NCBI GenBank assembly: GCA_045837725.1
Contig: JBEWZL010000076.1
Location: 62,001 to 126,000 of the forward strand
DNA: 64,000 bases
Reading direction: 5' to 3'
Origin: Vermamoeba vermiformis
Lineage: Eukaryota > Tubulinea > Echinamoebida
Shown here: in pieces, positions 1 to 13,041 of the stretch
Layout of the letters: each line of letters starts with the position of its first letter
How positions within the stretch are numbered: the first letter of the stretch is position 1
The notes under the pieces: generated by a model
Told to the model about the DNA's origin: nothing
What the model saw: the letters and a program-made list of their open reading frames with translations, nothing else
The model's database searches: none
Position numbers and translations under genes: made by a program

Positions 1-885
1 CCTGGTTGGGCTTAATGACGATGGCGCGAACGATTTCGACGACTTGGACTTCAACTCTAGGAGTGTAGGTACCTAAATTTAAAAAAAGACTTAGATATTT
101 TGTGGGATTTGGATTTTCAAACGGTTTCCAAGAAAAGTTGCAGAATTGAATTAAAGCCATAATATGATAAGAAATAATACTTACCAGGTCCTTGGAACAA
201 CCATTCATCTCCAGCAACTCTATCGACCTTGCCGTCCTTAAAATCTCGGATGGCTCTCAATTTAAGAGCTGTGTTGGGAGCAACAACTTGCAAGGGAGAA
301 ACTTTGCCAAACAAGGTTTCACCAGGGAAGAGAGGGAAAGGCTCTTGTTCGAAGCGAATTTCCTCATCTCCGTGGCGAATCTTGACTTGGCCAACTGAAT
401 CTGTAACTTGACGACCATCCTTATCTCTGTTTAATATATTTGAATTAATTAAGCTGTCCAAGAAGATATTTAATTGACGGTGATGGTCTTTGATTAACTT
501 ATTTCGAGGAAGTTGAATTCAAGAAATTGATTTAAGGTCGTTGGAAAACGCTTATCAAAAGACCAACGCATTGTAGAAATCAGCACGATTTTACTATGAT
601 AAAATTTACTAAGCGTAAAACGTTACCTGAGCACGGGGTTTTGAATAATGCAGTAGTGTCTGGGAGGGATGATAATCATAGCTTCAGGACCACCAACAAC
701 CTTCTCGTGATCAGCACGAGTGAACGTGCGAGGACCAACAACGACTCTATTAAAACGAGTTAGCTATTTTCTGTAATTATCAAAATAAAAACCGTATCTA
801 GTCTTTACCTAGTAACGTTGGAGTTGTTATCTAAAACGTGAATGTAGTGGAAGGGCTTGATTCTAATAACAGAGTCACCGTCCAT
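1..885 (-). CDS. MVP: Major vault protein, N-terminal part (runs off the left edge)
   Basis: Major vault protein builds the shell of the cytoplasmic vault ribonucleoprotein. The start codon is at 885. Visible exons are 885-809, 746-627, 426-185 and 72-1, with GT-AG introns. The reading begins MDGDSVIRIKPFHYIHVLDN and continues through the family's first MVP repeats, for example DKDGRQVTDSVGQVKIRHG, EQEPFPLFPGE and FKDGKVDRVAGDEW. These match the family almost word for word. About 170 of the usual ~850 residues lie here; the rest is beyond position 1. Nothing looks broken. MVP occurs in animals, amoebozoans, some heteroloboseans and trypanosomes but not in fungi or plants, so it helps place the organism. 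Confidence 0.95.
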
Positions 886-1473
886 TTTATTTGCCTAAAG
901 GAAAGAGATAGGTGGTTGCTTGGTTCGTAGAAGATAAAAATAACAAAAAAATTCGAGCTGAAAAATTTGGTCTTTTTTTGTGTCTATTTATGGTCTTCGT
1001 GCGCAAGCCAGAAAAAACCACGAACCCAAAAAAATCAATCTCCGACGTTTTTCTTCGGAGCAGTCTTTACTCCACACGAATTCTGGATATCTTGGTCTTG
1101 TGGTTGTACGCTGATCTGATCTCGTATCTACCTCAACGGCTAACTCGTTCTGCAGATTTACTGCTTCTGGTGCGCCTTTGTTGATTTTTTGTGGTTAGTG
1201 TGGCCTAAGACACCAAGTTATTGCCAGCTAGTAGCCGTGAGCTCGCTTACGTTCTTACTAATGTCCAAACCACAAACTGCTATCTGGATTTGGCCATTAA
1301 TTGAGCCTTCAGGTACGTTCCTTTCCAATTTATCTTTTTGTCTCATGGTTTAGTGGTAATTATTGATTACTTTAAGTATCCTGAGCTACATAATTCAATT
1401 ACAAATATCAAGGACTGATCGTGAACAATTCCAAATTTATTTTTTAACTACCCTCCAATAATTACTTATTTAA
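886..1473. other. Intergenic stretch between vault gene start and NmrA gene end
   Basis: This 588-bp gap holds the upstream region of the vault gene and the 3' end region of the NmrA-like gene. A plus-strand open frame around 912-1184 has no family resemblance. A tiny plus-strand spliced frame (ATG at 1261, exons 1261-1312 and 1354-1418, 38 codons) has good splice borders but nothing else to support it. I see no RNA gene or repeat here. Confidence 0.6.
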
Positions 1474-2565
1474 TTACCACTTTTGTGTCTTCACCCATTC
1501 TTCAAGAGTGGTTGCTTTAACGTTCGGATATTTGCTGTTCCAAAGCGGATTCAAAATAAATTTCTCGCTTACGAAGCCCCAGTAATATTGAAGAGGCATC
1601 CATGCATAGAAATTTTGTGGTTGTTCTTTAAACGTTTTGGCAGTGGTAGCAGCGAGGTCCTCAAAACTTCCAAGAAAAGTAGTTTTGTATGCCGATCCAG
1701 ATGCCTCTGCCACGTACTTTGCAAATTCGTTCAGCGTTCTCGTATCGCCCGCTACTTTGACTACTTGGTTATGAGCAGCCGGGTCGTGAATAGCTTCGAC
1801 AGTGTAGCGAGCACTATCCTCCAAGGTTGTCCAATTAATCTTCTCATTACCTGTGCCCCAGATCTTGATCTGTAATATCTAGCAGTCAGTATAACTAGTC
1901 AATGAAGGTAACGTATTGCAATGCTATGGTGCTTGCTGTCATTACTGACCTGTTTCGTTGCAGGATCAACAACATTGACAAAGCCTAAGACGCCCAGGTC
2001 CATGAACATGCCAATCAAGACGTTCGTGTAGCCAACGCCGCTGGGGTATAAAATTTCTTCCGAGAAGCGACGGCGAAGCACGTTGTTGAAGATTTCATCC
2101 TTGACCTTGAACATATCCATCGAGTAGTCCGAAGGAACGAATCTCTTGACGCCAGCTTGTTTAGCAGCCATAAGTAAGTCTATAAATATGACCAGGTTAG
2201 GACCCTTAAATTCTGCCTTTGAGTTTTAAAGCAAATCTACTACTCACTCTTTTGACCGTCAATAATTGTTTCAGGGCCTCCTTGCACTACGCTAATAACA
2301 GTGTCAAATCCTTGCAAATGACCGGCGAGGGTGTCTTGAGAGTCCTTGCAGATGTCTCCTTGCACCACCGACGCACCTTAAAGCAGATTCAGTACGCAGA
2401 AGTCCAAGTATATTACAACGTACCCTTTTTAGCTAATTCTGTGACTTTTGACGGATCTCGAGCCAATATTTTGACCGTGTCACCTCGCTTTAGGAGCTCT
2501 TCGGCGAGAATGTAGCCTAAGCGACCAGTGCCCACTAGAAAAACATTCAATTTGTTTGAAGCCAT
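1474..2565 (-). CDS. NmrA-like / isoflavone-reductase-like NAD(P)-binding protein
   Basis: A 298-residue atypical short-chain dehydrogenase of the NmrA/isoflavone reductase group, a family of NAD(P)H-dependent reductases and redox sensors. Exons are 2565-2424, 2376-2248, 2179-1950 and 1869-1474. The N-terminus NVFLVGTGRLGYILAEELL carries a glycine-rich dinucleotide-binding loop (GTGRLG rather than the usual GATGxxG), followed by VKILARDP, a typical NADPH-side strand. GVKRFVPSDYSMD matches the family's central RFxPSeyg motif, and VKVAGDTRTLNEFAKYVAEA fits the C-terminal part. Length is normal for the family. The last intron could use either of two in-frame AG sites, 1872-1870 being preferred because it joins KQ to IKIWGTG. 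The substrate cannot be told. Confidence 0.85.
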
Positions 2566-2829
2566 GCTTGTGTTGTTGTGTTTGTTTGTTTTAACAATAA
2601 AAAAACAAAATTTGCAAGGCGTTTCCCTTTTATGTTCCGCGGATCGAAGCTCGTTACTATTTTTAGTCTCCTTCCACGCGTGTAAAGTAACGTGTACAGA
2701 ATATTACGGAACATTCGAACCTTTTTTGGTTGGCTTCGACGGGAGTAAACAGCCGCTTGTAAGCCTAAACGACTTGAAGTACTCGTCACTTCCTTTCGTT
2801 GTATTAAAAAAAGCACTGTTTTCAACAAA
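2566..2829. promoter_or_regulatory. Divergent promoter region, NmrA-like gene / ADAT2
   Basis: The start codons of the minus-strand NmrA-like gene (2565) and the plus-strand deaminase (2830) face away from each other across 264 bp, so both promoters must lie here or overlap it. No clear TATA box or repeated motif was recognised. Confidence 0.5.
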
Positions 2830-3813
<984 letters not shown>

Positions 3814-4414
3814 GCCAGATCCGTGTTAATTTGTTCAATCTCACTCATGCTAATATTGGTCTTACCCTATGGTAAGAGGAGGATTGCCATGCACTTGTAC
3901 TAATTCATTCTAGGGCTCAGCGATGACCTTGATCCGGATTTAACAGCTAAACAACGCCCACTCTTGCAACAACCGAATTATCATTATACCTTTTGGTATT
4001 ATGGTACCAAGCGACGTTAATTTGTACGGTCTCCAACTAAACTTATTTATCAGCTCTTGAATTGCTAAATTTGGCCTTTGCTCCCTGAAATTTGGTTGTT
4101 GCGCAACGGTGCTTATTATTTATTCAATAGATCGATAATAATACAAAGGTATTATATCTTATACATATTTTAGTTTAAAAGGTTTACTAAACAAACCCAC
4201 TAATTGAATACCGGTACATTTTCAGTACGAAATTAGGACCAATTTCGCTTCTAATCTAACTAACTCAATATCGATTGCATTTTATTATAATAATTTTTCG
4301 AAACAAGCACGGTGACGTTTAATTGCCGGCTTGAAATTTTCATTTATTTCCAACTTAGCAAATCCACCAAAACAATTTTCATAGCCTCATTATCCTATCT
4401 AATCTTAGTAATAG
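3814..4414. other. Intergenic region with an eIF4E-like remnant
   Basis: This 601-bp gap between ADAT2 and UGDH holds the fragment listed separately (3847-4020). The rest, about 4021-4414, is AT-rich and probably the UGDH promoter. I see no other open frame, repeat or RNA gene. Confidence 0.5.
3847..4020 (+). pseudogene. eIF4E-like N-terminal fragment in the ADAT2 3' region
   Basis: A consensus intron (donor 3871, acceptor AG at 3912-3913) joins an open frame to a short exon reading GLSDDLDPDLTAKQRPLLQQ followed by PNYHYTFWYYGTKRR and a stop ending at 4020. The stretch PLxxxYxYTFWY resembles the start of the eIF4E/4EHP cap-binding fold (HPLQYNYTFWYSRR in 4EHP). The fold does not continue downstream. 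Between the ADAT2 stop (3811) and the donor there is no further in-frame stop, so read-through would append this tail to the deaminase. It may be a decayed eIF4E-family copy now lying in the 3' UTR. The resemblance is short and could be chance. Confidence 0.3.
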
Positions 4415-6483
4415 ATGGCATCTATTCCTCAAACTCCTAGAGGTGGATTTCCTGACAAGGTCACCGAAATTTGTTGCATTGGAGCTGGATACGTTGGTGG
4501 TCCTACCATGGCGGTTATTGCCAAGCACTGTCCCGACATCAACTGCTACGTAGTCGATATTTCTAAGAAACGTATCGATGCATGGAATTCCGACAGGTAA
4601 ACTTCGTCCAATTTTAACCGATGCGTACCGGATGAGAAATTTTAATCAAGTGGCAAAAATGAAATTATAACTGCCGAGTATGCATCAAATAACTAAAAAA
4701 TATTAATTTTCTCCTAGACTCCCGATTTACGAGCCTGGTTTGGACGAGATCGTCTTTCAACAGCGCAACAAAAACCTGTTTTTCTCTACCGAAGTTCGCG
4801 AAGCTATTGAACGGGCCCAAATTATATTTATTGCCGTCAATACTCCTCCAAAAGAGTATGGTACAGTGGTAGGTAACCTTCCAAAAAAAAAAAAAACCGA
4901 TCCGCTCAAGTCGCAGATCTCGACCATAACAGCACTGAACCTAATTTTTATTTGGAACTAACTCGTATTTATTTTAATATAGGGAGCCACTGGCTATGAT
5001 TTAACGGCATATGAGAGTGCTTCACTGTCTATTGCTCAGTACGCACGTAGCAGCAAGGTCGTGGTCGAAAAATCCACTGGTGCGTAACTCCGCGTTGCTA
5101 TTCCAAAACAATTATGAGACTAACAATAATATATTATATTATAGTGCCTGTATGCACTGCTGATCGTATTCGCACTGTATTTGATAGCAACAGAACCGAG
5201 TCTAATCTGCAATTTGAAATCATTTCCAATCCCGAATTTCTCGCAGAGGTACGTCAATAATTGTCACGATATAACAGTCTTACTTATATAATGTTAATTA
5301 GGGCACGGCTATTGCAAACTTAGAGCGACCTGATCGTATTTTGATTGGTGGCCGCGACACACCGACCGGCAACAAGGCCGTGAAGCTGTTGAAAGATGTG
5401 TACACGCACTGGATTGAAGAGGAAAAGATCATCACGAGCAACTTGTGGTCGTCGGAGTTAGCGAAATTGGCGTGCAATGCTTTCTTGGCCCAACGTGTCT
5501 CGTCCGGTACGTTGTTTGTATTACCTGATAGTAGATCCGGGCTAACTTTTATTGTTTAGTTAATGCATTGACTACGTTGTGCGAGAAGACTGGTGCTGAT
5601 ATTGAACAAGTCGCTAAAGTCGTTGGATCTGATACACGTATTGGCAGCGGCTTCCTTCGTGCATCCGTTGGTGAGTACAAAACACGAAAACAACGAGTTT
5701 ACGTAAATTTTAATGAAATTTCATGGCACCTCGCATGTGATTGGTCGAGACTGTTCCTCATATGATTGTTGTTCGTAGGTTTTGGAGGCTCGTGCTTCGG
5801 CAAAGACTTGTTGGGCTTGATCTACTTGTGCGAGGTTTATCACTTGCAAGAAGAAGCCAATTATTGGAAGCAAGTAAGGACACTATTATATAGCTATTTA
5901 TGTGGTACTAATATTTATTCCAACTATAATTAGGTGTTGTTAATGAACAACCATCAAAAATTCAGATTCGCGAAGAACATTGTCTTGCAAATGTTTGGTA
6001 CAGTGCGCGATAAGAATATTTGCGTGTTTGGATTTGCATTCAAGAAAGACACCGGTACGTGGCTTAATATTACTAGTACTTTTTTAGCGGATTTGGATCT
6101 AATTTGCTTTTCGGATCGCAGGTGACTTCAGAGACTCAGCCGCTATTGATGTGATCAGAATTTTGACAGAAGAGAAGGCCAATGTATTTATATACGACCC
6201 ACAAGTTCCAGTCTCCGAGATCAACCGTTTGTTCCCCGATGCACGTGTCGAGCGAGATCCGTACGCCGCATCGATTTCAACGCACGCCATTGCACTCGTG
6301 ACTGAATGGGACGAGTTTAAGAACCTCGACTATGCACGTATATTCAATACGATGTACAAGCCTGCGTTCATCTTTGACGGCAGAAATGTGTTGAATCACA
6401 ACGAGCTGCGCAAGATTGGATTTAAAGTGTTTGCTATTGGCAAGCCTCAGCCACAAACGACTTGGATGCCTATGTACGAATAA
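4415..6483 (+). CDS. UGDH: UDP-glucose 6-dehydrogenase
   Basis: Oxidises UDP-glucose to UDP-glucuronate with two NAD+, a cytosolic step supplying acidic glycans. Nine exons: 4415-4596, 4718-4868, 4983-5079, 5145-5248, 5302-5506, 5560-5670, 5779-5873, 5934-6054 and 6122-6483, giving 475 residues, close to the animal enzyme. The NAD loop GAGYVGG is at about 23-29. VEKSTVPV, NPEFLAEGTAI and [10 protein letters not shown] are family hallmarks, and the catalytic cysteine lies in [10 protein letters not shown] (Cys289). [16 protein letters not shown] and YDPQV mark the C-terminal UDP-binding domain. Every intron has GT-AG borders. Introns 2, 5 and 8 contain GATC-centred motifs (see findings). Nothing is missing. 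Confidence 0.97.
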
Positions 6484-6899
6484 GACTAGAAAATTAGGCA
6501 GCGTAACTTGTATTCATTTTCTTGCGAGGAAAAAGATTTCTTGTATTCTTATTTTTAACTAGTATAAATCGAATGCCAAACATTATTAATGTAGCCAATA
6601 TAGACCCGTAGATCTAGTTTATTTACTAGCGGGAGTCAACCAGCTGAACACCTCTTGTTTCATCGCTATGTGAGTAGTAGTTCGCTAACAAAAGGGCGCA
6701 AGGAATTTGGCAGCAGAGCATTTATTTATTGGACGTATTCAAGCAAATGCGTCAAGCTAAAGCGTAAACAATTAAAATTGGCACGTAGCACCAATGTCCA
6801 AGCTGTTTTGGACCTTGCTGGTGGTTATATCAATGCTGCAAGTCATCGAAGGAGCCCACAACAGCTGCCAGACTCGCAGTGATCCAATATCATGGCAGG
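6484..6899. other. Convergent intergenic region (UGDH / large helical gene)
   Basis: The 416 bp between two convergent genes. A plus-strand open frame at about 6655-6882 ends in a protein-like stretch (STNVQAVLDLAGGYINAAS) but has no ATG of its own and no recognised relatives. It may be UTR or a remnant. No repeats seen. Confidence 0.4.
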
Positions 6900-9800
6900 T
6901 TAACTACGATCACTCATTTTACTGGCAATCTCGTTAATGAATCTGTTGGAGGCGTCATTGAGCTTCATGCCCCTGGCTGATTCCAACAAATGCAGCGCTA
7001 AAATGTACAACTGCTCGCCACCGTGACCTTGCAAGAGTTGGAGTGCCGTATGACAGACGACTAACAATTGGCAAATGACATATTCTCTAGGCCCCTCCGA
7101 GTGCTGCTCGATATGCTGTTCAATAGCGTTAATAACTCATTACCAAATTAGGAAATGTGCTTACCTCCGCGAGTGAAACAAATGTTCTGATCACGTGTGA
7201 AAAGTCGCTTGAAAGTGCCATGCTAGCACTTGCTTCATCGTTATCAAACACTGCAATGATTCGCAATATGAAGCATAACGATAATATATCCAATTCGATG
7301 TCCTCGTGCTTGACTGCTTCGCCCAAAGTCTCACGGAACAGATCCGATCCGAGCTTTAACAGATCTTTCTCCATTAGTCGCACGAACAATTCGTGCAGGA
7401 CCAAGAGCTCTTTTGAAGTGCAGTACGGTATCACGTGCATAGTTGCCAAAAATAGATATTGTGGGAATAGATTTGGCTGCAAATAATCCAACGCTGTCGA
7501 GTCACCACTTGCCAAGGCTGTTGTAAGATTGGTATCATATGATTTGACCTCAATATCGTCTTCTTCATCTTCTCTCGCCAAGGCCTCATCAGCACTACGC
7601 TTGGCCTCCATAAGCATCTATTGGTAGAGTTAAAAATTGGACCGGATCTGGCCATCTTGCATAGTTTTTTTGACTTACGACAAACAGATCTGAATAGACC
7701 GGCGATGATATAGCTGCCAATAACATATCAATAAGGCTCTTAATAACATCTATAGGATGTTGTGGCTGCTGTTGTTGTGTCTCTGACGGATAATTCAACC
7801 GATCCACTCGCTCACTAAGCCCAGGACACTGCTGCTTAGTTGATTCTAGCAAATCCAGCTGCGTGAGTCTGGTGCACCACGCTGTATAATAAAACATTAA
7901 TATACATATATTATATTATATTTGAATCTAAAATTTTAAAGATCTTGTCGTCGCGTACTGGATCTTTTGAACAACGAAATTTTTGGGCCCAATGTGAATT
8001 AACGATATGATAACTATAATACATACTAATAGACTCGCAGTTGATGAGATATTGCTCGATGACTTCCTTCAGATCTTCTTTTGGCTTGAGATTGTTGGTC
8101 AAGTACGCCAAGCAGTTGCTCACGCTTTCTATTATTGTATAATTAAATGAACTCTGATTCGTGGCATTATCGGCATCTCTTTCGTGCGTTTCATCGTTTC
8201 TGGCCGACAGTTGTTGAATTCCAATGTGTCTGTTACGATACACATCCAACAACTTCATCAGATCTGACAAAACGCTCCAAACTGAGTCGGTATTCATCCA
8301 CTCTATGATAAATATTAGCATATAGCTTCAGGATGTCGATTTAAAGGGTACCTTTGAGCGGGTCTGCCTCAATAAATGCAGCCAAAATCTTCAGATCGAA
8401 CACGAGGGCGACATCGTTCTTATGGGCCATATTTGTTCGGATAGCGTTGGATAATAAATCGAATAGTCTATTGACGTCCAAGACTCCGCTGTTCTGATTG
8501 GCCAGAATGAGCGAAATAAAATTGATAAAATTCATCGCATGATTTGGATGCTGAACAACTTCGCTCTTGTTCATCTTGGCAGCTAATTCTTGGACTAATA
8601 GTGATGTACCTGGTATGTAATAAAGCGTCAGTATTAATTTCATTATAAGTCGAATTATCAAATGAAGCAGAATCACTGAAAAGTACGGATGGGATCCGCC
8701 AGTACAAGTTCACTACACTAAAGCTGAATGATTGTACAGTTATTTATATATGTACTTACCATCAGGAAGAGCGAATCTAGAAGCCGATCTTGCGAGCTGT
8801 AGCATTTGTAATAAGAGATCTGCTTGACCTTTGTGCTTGATCGCCTCATCGATAATTTTCGCAATGAATTGGCTTGGAATAGCCGCACAATACTAAATAA
8901 ACAATGCATTAGTATACTGCAATTAATATAATACGAGTGATTGACCTACTTTGTACACGGATGCGATTATATTTTTGTCTTCAAAGCTCTGCGGTACTAA
9001 TTGATTGAATAACGGTACGAGTTCTGATTCGATCTTCGATTTGATCTCTTGATCATTGCCTAATATAGTAATCAAACCCCTACGAAATTAGATGTAAGTT
9101 AATTGTAACAAGAAAATTGAAGTTCATGAACTTACTTGTCGCTATTCTTAGCATCATTTAATATGAGATTGATCATATCCTCTTTATGCTCTGCATTTGT
9201 AACGCCCATTAATATATTTATCGTCATTTTTCTGAATTGGGATTGCAGCGGATCGCGCATCTTGGCATAATTAGCAACAATGAACTTGGTCAAATTAACT
9301 GCCAGTTCATTAATGTAATTCTTTTCGTTTTCTCCTATGATCTCAAGCCACGCTGCCTCGTTCATGAATCTATCGTCCAATAACAAATTCAACGCATTTT
9401 TCCTCGTATTTTCGTTGCCACTTTTGCTCTCAGTGATTAAGCGCAGCAACTTATTCTCCAGTGAATATTGACTGCTATCTATCATCTTGACGATATGTCC
9501 ACCGACTCTACAATAACAGTTGTTAATAAAATATGAAAAAAAGTCACTTCGCGTACCGTCCTCGTAATGAACTTTTCAAACTCTGCCGTTCAGTGAACGC
9601 GTTAAGTAATGTATCAACAATGTCTTCTAGGCCATTATAATGACCTTGTGCTATTTTTTCTCGAATACTATGTAACAGAGTACCAACGGCATCGCTCAAA
9701 GGTAACAGATCTGGCGGAAAAGATTTCAGCAGCTCTACTATTTTTGGAACTAATGACACCAAATAATCACGTGATACTTCATACTCGATCGATTGGAGTT

Positions 9801-10973
9801 TGTAATCAACCCTAAAAAGGCATAGATATTAATGACACCTGTCACAGATTATTTTTGCAGTGGCCTAGTACGCACTTGTTGTATCGAGTTACCAATGGAA
9901 TTCGGCCCTCACGCGATCGCACTTCACCAGCGTCAGTCACGTGCTTCAAAATATCCTCCACAAAGTTCAGTACAGCCCACAAGATTGGCTCATCTGTCAA
10001 TGGAAAGATAATTAGTACCTTAAGCTAACTCGGTATACCACTTTAAGAGTACCTAACATGAGATCAATATCCATCTTGATATGTTCGATAATAAAATTGA
10101 TAATTTCTTGCGGCGTGTCAACGCTCAATCCATTGGCGATTAGATCCGCTGTCATTGACGCTTTAACGAACTCTTTCATTAACAAAAGCTTGTCCTATAA
10201 TATCATATGAGTATGGGTATAGTCTCTAATTAGTATATTGGGGCCCTGAAGTACCTCTGTTTTGAGCTGTTTCAAGCAATGTAACGCGGGTTCTTGTAAA
10301 CGAAGTGATTTAACGAGAGCCAAATAGTCTTCAACGCTGATTGATAACTCATCAATAGGCTCGTTGAATTGACTTTCGAGATTGACGTTCATAACTAAAT
10401 AAGACAATTAGAGTCGTGTTCGAAACAAGTAGATGGAGTAAAATCATTGCGCCACCTGGCGTGTTATAATAAAATAATGATTTAGCTATAAATCAATGAT
10501 GCTATTATAGCCAGTATTAAGCTAATAATGTTAATAGCTAATAGCGCAGAACTTACTTTTAAATTTGACTATGCTGCAGCTGTGGAACAATAATGTATGT
10601 AGCGCGAATTCTCGCCATTTTCTGTTCTTATTCTTATCGTTGGCTAATAGGTCTTGTAGTTCGTAGCTAACAATGTCGAGAAAGTGTAAGCCAGGAGGCA
10701 AACGAGCTGAGATCTCTTCTTTGACCGAAAATAATCGTAATAATTTTTCTAAGCATTTCTAAAACAATATTAGTGTTATTATTAAACATTTGTGCGCTAT
10801 GAAATATTTTTGGGATTATTTGTTTGATTTTTTTTCGGCATCTGAAGCTTTACCTTGATTTCGCGAATAGAACCATCTCCAAAGCATTCATTTTTAATGA
10901 ACTTATCAAAATCTGCCGCCTCTTGTGTATATTTAGGCTTTTTAGCCTTGCTGCGTCCACTAGATCGAGACAT
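6900..10973 (-). CDS. Unrecognised 1005-residue all-helical protein
   Basis: Fourteen exons read cleanly: 10973-10854, 10758-10557, 10394-10255, 10194-10053, 9993-9876, 9811-9557, 9507-9136, 9079-8950, 8892-8760, 8609-8352, 8302-8027, 7881-7679, 7617-7165 and 7115-6900. They give 1005 residues starting MSRSSGRSKAKKPKYTQEA, a basic N-terminus. The rest is leucine-rich and predicted helical throughout, with repeated pairs of amphipathic helices such as LVPKIVELLKSFPPDLL and ALNLLLDDRFMNEAAW, suggesting a HEAT/ARM-type solenoid. A glutamine/proline stretch and an acidic patch (REDEEDDIE) sit near residues 740-790. No catalytic motif, signal peptide or membrane segment is visible. I do not recognise the family. 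Intron 9 (8759-8610) is long and tempting AG sites inside it break the frame; the chosen acceptor restores PDGTSLLVQELAAK. Confidence 0.8.
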
Positions 10974-11166
10974 CTGATTTCAGAAGGATTCTGTAATGCT
11001 CTGCACCGGCTACAATATTATTCTCGTTGATATTACTCCATATCATTGCAGTATGGAGAATAGCTGTCAAAAGAATAAGAATTAAACTGAATTTACTGCG
11101 CAAGATCTTATCTCAAAAAAAAATACTCATGTGAGACCACGGCAACAGCTCTATCCTCAACTCATT
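10974..11166. promoter_or_regulatory. Divergent promoter region, helical protein / 7-TM protein
   Basis: 193 bp separate the two outward-facing start codons (10973 on minus, 11167 on plus). AT-rich, no motif recognised with confidence. Confidence 0.45.
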
Positions 11167-12918
11167 ATGAACGTCACTGTGAGTCCCGAACTCGCTAATG
11201 AAATTCTGCCCAACGCAGTCAATACTGCAGCGTGGCAGTTGTATTTGCTAGGTAAGATGCCACGAGACCCGATCGATGAAAATTCAGCTGCTACAGCCTT
11301 AGATAATTCTTAATTAGTTAATAATTGCCATATAAATATTATTGATATTAATACACTGTAATTTAGGATTTGAATATGCAATAGTTGCGAGTTTATCGAT
11401 TGCTGAATTCATCCGACGAGTACGCCATCCAAAATTTTCAATTTTATCCTCCAAGGTAAGACATAACTGTATCAATTAATTATTTACTATTTGCACGCTG
11501 ATTCTAAACTACGAAATATTTAACGAAAAATCCTACCATTGAAAAGATAATGTGATTTAAAAATAAAATTCAATAGAGCTTATATTAATAGCTATGTGGA
11601 GCTAATCATATCGAAATTTACTATTGATAATAATAGTTACGACAATACGCGATTTATTTGCAACCAAGACGATCTCGAGAATTTTTCGATTTTACCGTTT
11701 TAAAAAAACAGTCAATACAGTATAGTATAGTACTAACAGCATTCTATTTAGATAATGTTTTTGTTGCTGGCATTTATCTCTATGGCATTCAGAGCTGTTC
11801 TGACCTTATTTCCATTCCGTCCGTGGTCAAAGTTCGCACTCGTCTTTGTTGGCCTCGTGATTCCCCTCTATTTGCAGCTATTGTTGTACGTACTATTACC
11901 TTACCTCCATATTTAATTATCGAAGAATCAATGTAATGAGATGAACGTGAGATCTGATTTGTTTATTTTTAGGTTCTCGATATTGATTATATTCTTCGTT
12001 GAAGGCGTTCTAACGATACGAGGAACTGAAGTAAGCACACTATATTGATATATCATTTACTATTGTTGATTCAAAACACGTCAAAGACGGATCCACATCC
12101 AGTACACGCGACTAATATTTTTCTTGTTTAGAAACCGAAACGTAAACTATTAGTGTACCTTACCTTTGCAGGTAATATTACTAATATATTAGCTACTATC
12201 CTATTATTTACGCGTTCCGTTTCCTAGGCACGGTCATTACCTCGTTTGTAGCGTGCATCTTCTTCAGCTACTGGGTTAGCAGCCATGATTTGACGCCAGA
12301 GAACTACGATCAACATATTACTATTCTAATGTTGTTCTTTGGCTTGCTCGTCATTGGTCTTGGAATTTTTTCTTTTCGAGCGAACGATACTGTGGTTCGA
12401 TCCACAACACTAAAACGATTAAGAATCAAGGTAAATAATATCAACCTGATATATACTGACCTATTACTAATATATTATTGCTCTTAGACAAAGTTCATGA
12501 GTATTGTGATCGGGATCTACTCCATGTTCGTAGTGCTGCGAATCATCTGGGGTGTATTGGCTTATGTAGGCCTGAATCCCATTCAAAATGAACTCACTGA
12601 GTGGCTTATTAACTCACACTCGAAGAGCGCGTATTATACTGCCTACTTGGTAAGTTTCAGCCCGCTACATCCGCTACTCATTGCTCAACTAACCATTTTT
12701 ATTAGGTCTTCTATACCTTCTTCGAAGTACTGCCCATAGCATTCGTTTATATTGCTCTCAAGATCATCCAACCGCTTTACAAGAAGCAAGTGCTCAGCTC
12801 ATCTGGCAAGTACGACGAAGAAAGTCCGTTGTTGCCGTCAGTCGAGCCCAAAGAATTCTTTTGGTGCTTTCCTTGCTGTCATAAGATCAAATTGCACGGG
12901 CCTCAAGGCACATTTTAA
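11167..12918 (+). CDS. TOM1/THH1-like seven-transmembrane protein
   Basis: Eight exons: 11167-11251, 11367-11455, 11752-11885, 11973-12030, 12132-12171, 12228-12430, 12488-12649 and 12706-12918, giving 327 residues. About seven hydrophobic segments can be seen, e.g. MFLLLAFISMAFRAVL, FALVFVGLVIPLYLQLLL, ILIIFFVEGVL, LVYLTFAGTVITSFVACIFF, ITILMLFFGLLVIGLGIFSF, SIVIGIYSMFVVLRIIWGVL and FYTFFEVLPIAFVYIAL. The order and the final YYTxYxVFY..EVLP segment resemble the THH1/TOM1/TOM3 domain, a family of vacuolar or endosomal 7-TM proteins found in plants and amoebae. The tail after 280 is cytosol-like and cysteine-rich (FFWCFPCCHK), possibly palmitoylated. The start is the first ATG after an upstream ATG-TGA. 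Confidence 0.7.
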
Positions 12919-13041
12919 GGATTTGGTGCGAAATCTCGACCGTTTGTAAAGTGCGCTGAAATTGCGCTGTAACATGATGTAAATAACTCTTGTAACTACT
13001 GTGGATAATAAATTATACCATATTAAATGATCATTTACTGT

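Noticed and set aside
912-1184. 90-residue plus-strand open frame upstream of the vault gene
   Set aside because: Low-complexity start, no ATG in a good context, no family resemblance; likely promoter or UTR DNA.
4880-4895. A-run near 4884 as a possible retrotransposed tail
   Set aside because: It sits inside a UGDH intron and has no element next to it.
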